From Duganella sp. 1224 (lineage in GTDB: Bacteria > Pseudomonadota > Gammaproteobacteria > Burkholderiales > Burkholderiaceae_D), in assembly GCF_013408245.1 (NCBI RefSeq), contig NZ_JACBYS010000002.1, positions 620,001-684,000 of the forward strand: a stretch of DNA of 64,000 bases, read 5' to 3'. Shown in pieces: positions 63,571 through 64,000 of this stretch (its first letter is position 1; every line of letters starts with the position of its first letter). A program made the translations under genes and the position numbers. Below the pieces are notes generated by a model, which was not told the origin of the DNA, ran no database searches, and was given only the letters and a program-made list of their open reading frames with translations.

Positions 63571-64000
63571 ATGAGCATCGATATGAAAACCTATGTAATC
63601 GGGGATTTACAGGGCTGCCATGAACAGGCGCTGGCCATCCTCGACCGCATACGCGCCCACGCGGCGGCCGCCGGCGTGGCCGAGCCCGCCATATTGTTCG
63701 CGGGCGACCTGATCAATCGCGGACCGGACTCGCTGGCCACGCTGCGGCTGGTGCGCCAGTTGTCGCTGTCCAGCGGCGGCCTGGTCGACAGCGTGCTGGG
63801 CAACCATGACCTGCATTTGCTGGCGGTGGCCTACGGCATCCGGCCGGAACACAAGTCGGACACGCTGGCCGAGATCCTGCACGCGCCCGATCGTGACGAG
63901 CTGATCGATTGGGTGCGGCGGCGGCCGCTGGCGATCCGCTCCGGCGAGCACATCCTGGTGCATGCGGGCCTGCTGCCGCAGTGGAGCGGCGAACAGGCGA
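63571..64000 (+). CDS. apaH: Bis(5'-nucleosyl)-tetraphosphatase ApaH (3' partial)
   Basis: Symmetrical Ap4A hydrolase of the metallophosphatase superfamily; the window cuts it after about 143 residues. The metal-site motifs GDLQGC, GDLINRGPDSL and LGNHDLHLLA are present. A second in-frame ATG at 63583 begins MKTYVIGDLQGC, which equals the usual family start, so either may be used; neither has a strong ribosome-binding site. Divergent from rfbB. Confidence 0.93.
   Translation, partial: MSIDMKTYVIGDLQGCHEQALAILDRIRAHAAAAGVAEPAILFAGDLINRGPDSLATLRLVRQLSLSSGGLVDSVLGNHDLHLLAVAYGIRPEHKSDTLAEILHAPDRDELIDWVRRRPLAIRSGEHILVHAGLLPQWSGEQA

Overview
The window is a GC-rich (about two-thirds G+C) chromosomal segment from a betaproteobacterium. 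It is most likely a member of the Oxalobacteraceae near Duganella, Massilia or Rugamonas. The evidence is the gene orders phoH-ybeY-corC-lnt-glyQ-glyS-gmhB-plsC and mutL-miaA, a PEP-CTERM protein, a TonB-Xanth-Caul type receptor with glycosidases, and orphan type VI secretion cargo genes. No rRNA, CRISPR array or replication origin was seen. This assignment is inference from sequence only.

Layout: 1-2560 is a DctS/FixL-like histidine kinase (5' end outside the window) with its FixJ-type response regulator. 2613-4444 holds a small membrane protein divergent from a MarR regulator-CPBP protease pair, with a perfect operator-like palindrome between them. 4376-14640 is mostly housekeeping: queG, tsaE, amiC, hexose-6-phosphate mutarotase, carbonic anhydrase, DedA protein, periplasmic cyclophilin, mutL, miaA and a VOC protein. 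A CAU-anticodon tRNA with a clear promoter and a downstream terminator follows. Directly after it comes a PAAR / unknown effector-like / membrane-anchored immunity-like trio (14990-17280) whose G+C content falls along its length. 17661-25318 is a polysaccharide-utilisation operon (TonB receptor, GH105, DUF2264, GH35). 25346-28196, on the minus strand, is a decayed type VI cargo locus. It has a truncated VgrG, a frameshifted small membrane gene, a DUF6708 stub, an IS3-family transposase fragment, an intact DUF6708 gene and an intact PAAR gene.

28331-34225 holds a MASE1-GGDEF protein, an AraC-type regulator and a divergent operon for hydroxyproline epimerisation and D-hydroxyproline oxidation. 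34298-39264 holds a LacI regulator, aldose 1-epimerase and two MFS transporters, for sugar or sugar-acid use. 39329-45021 holds small envelope and signalling genes. 45135-54690 is the RNA/envelope/translation cluster. 54947-63463 is a minus-strand LPS/rhamnose block: rfbB-rfbA-rfbC-rfbD, a WecA-like transferase, a phosphomannomutase, waaC and waaA. The window ends inside apaH.

A recurring feature is a family of palindromes built on GGGGTCAG/GGGGTCTG and their complements. They sit at or just after the stop codons of unrelated genes (2580, 11165, 34264, 44670, 60007). Two are very long perfect inverted repeats, with 36-bp and 46-bp arms. Together with the two type VI cargo loci they are the least explained content of the window.
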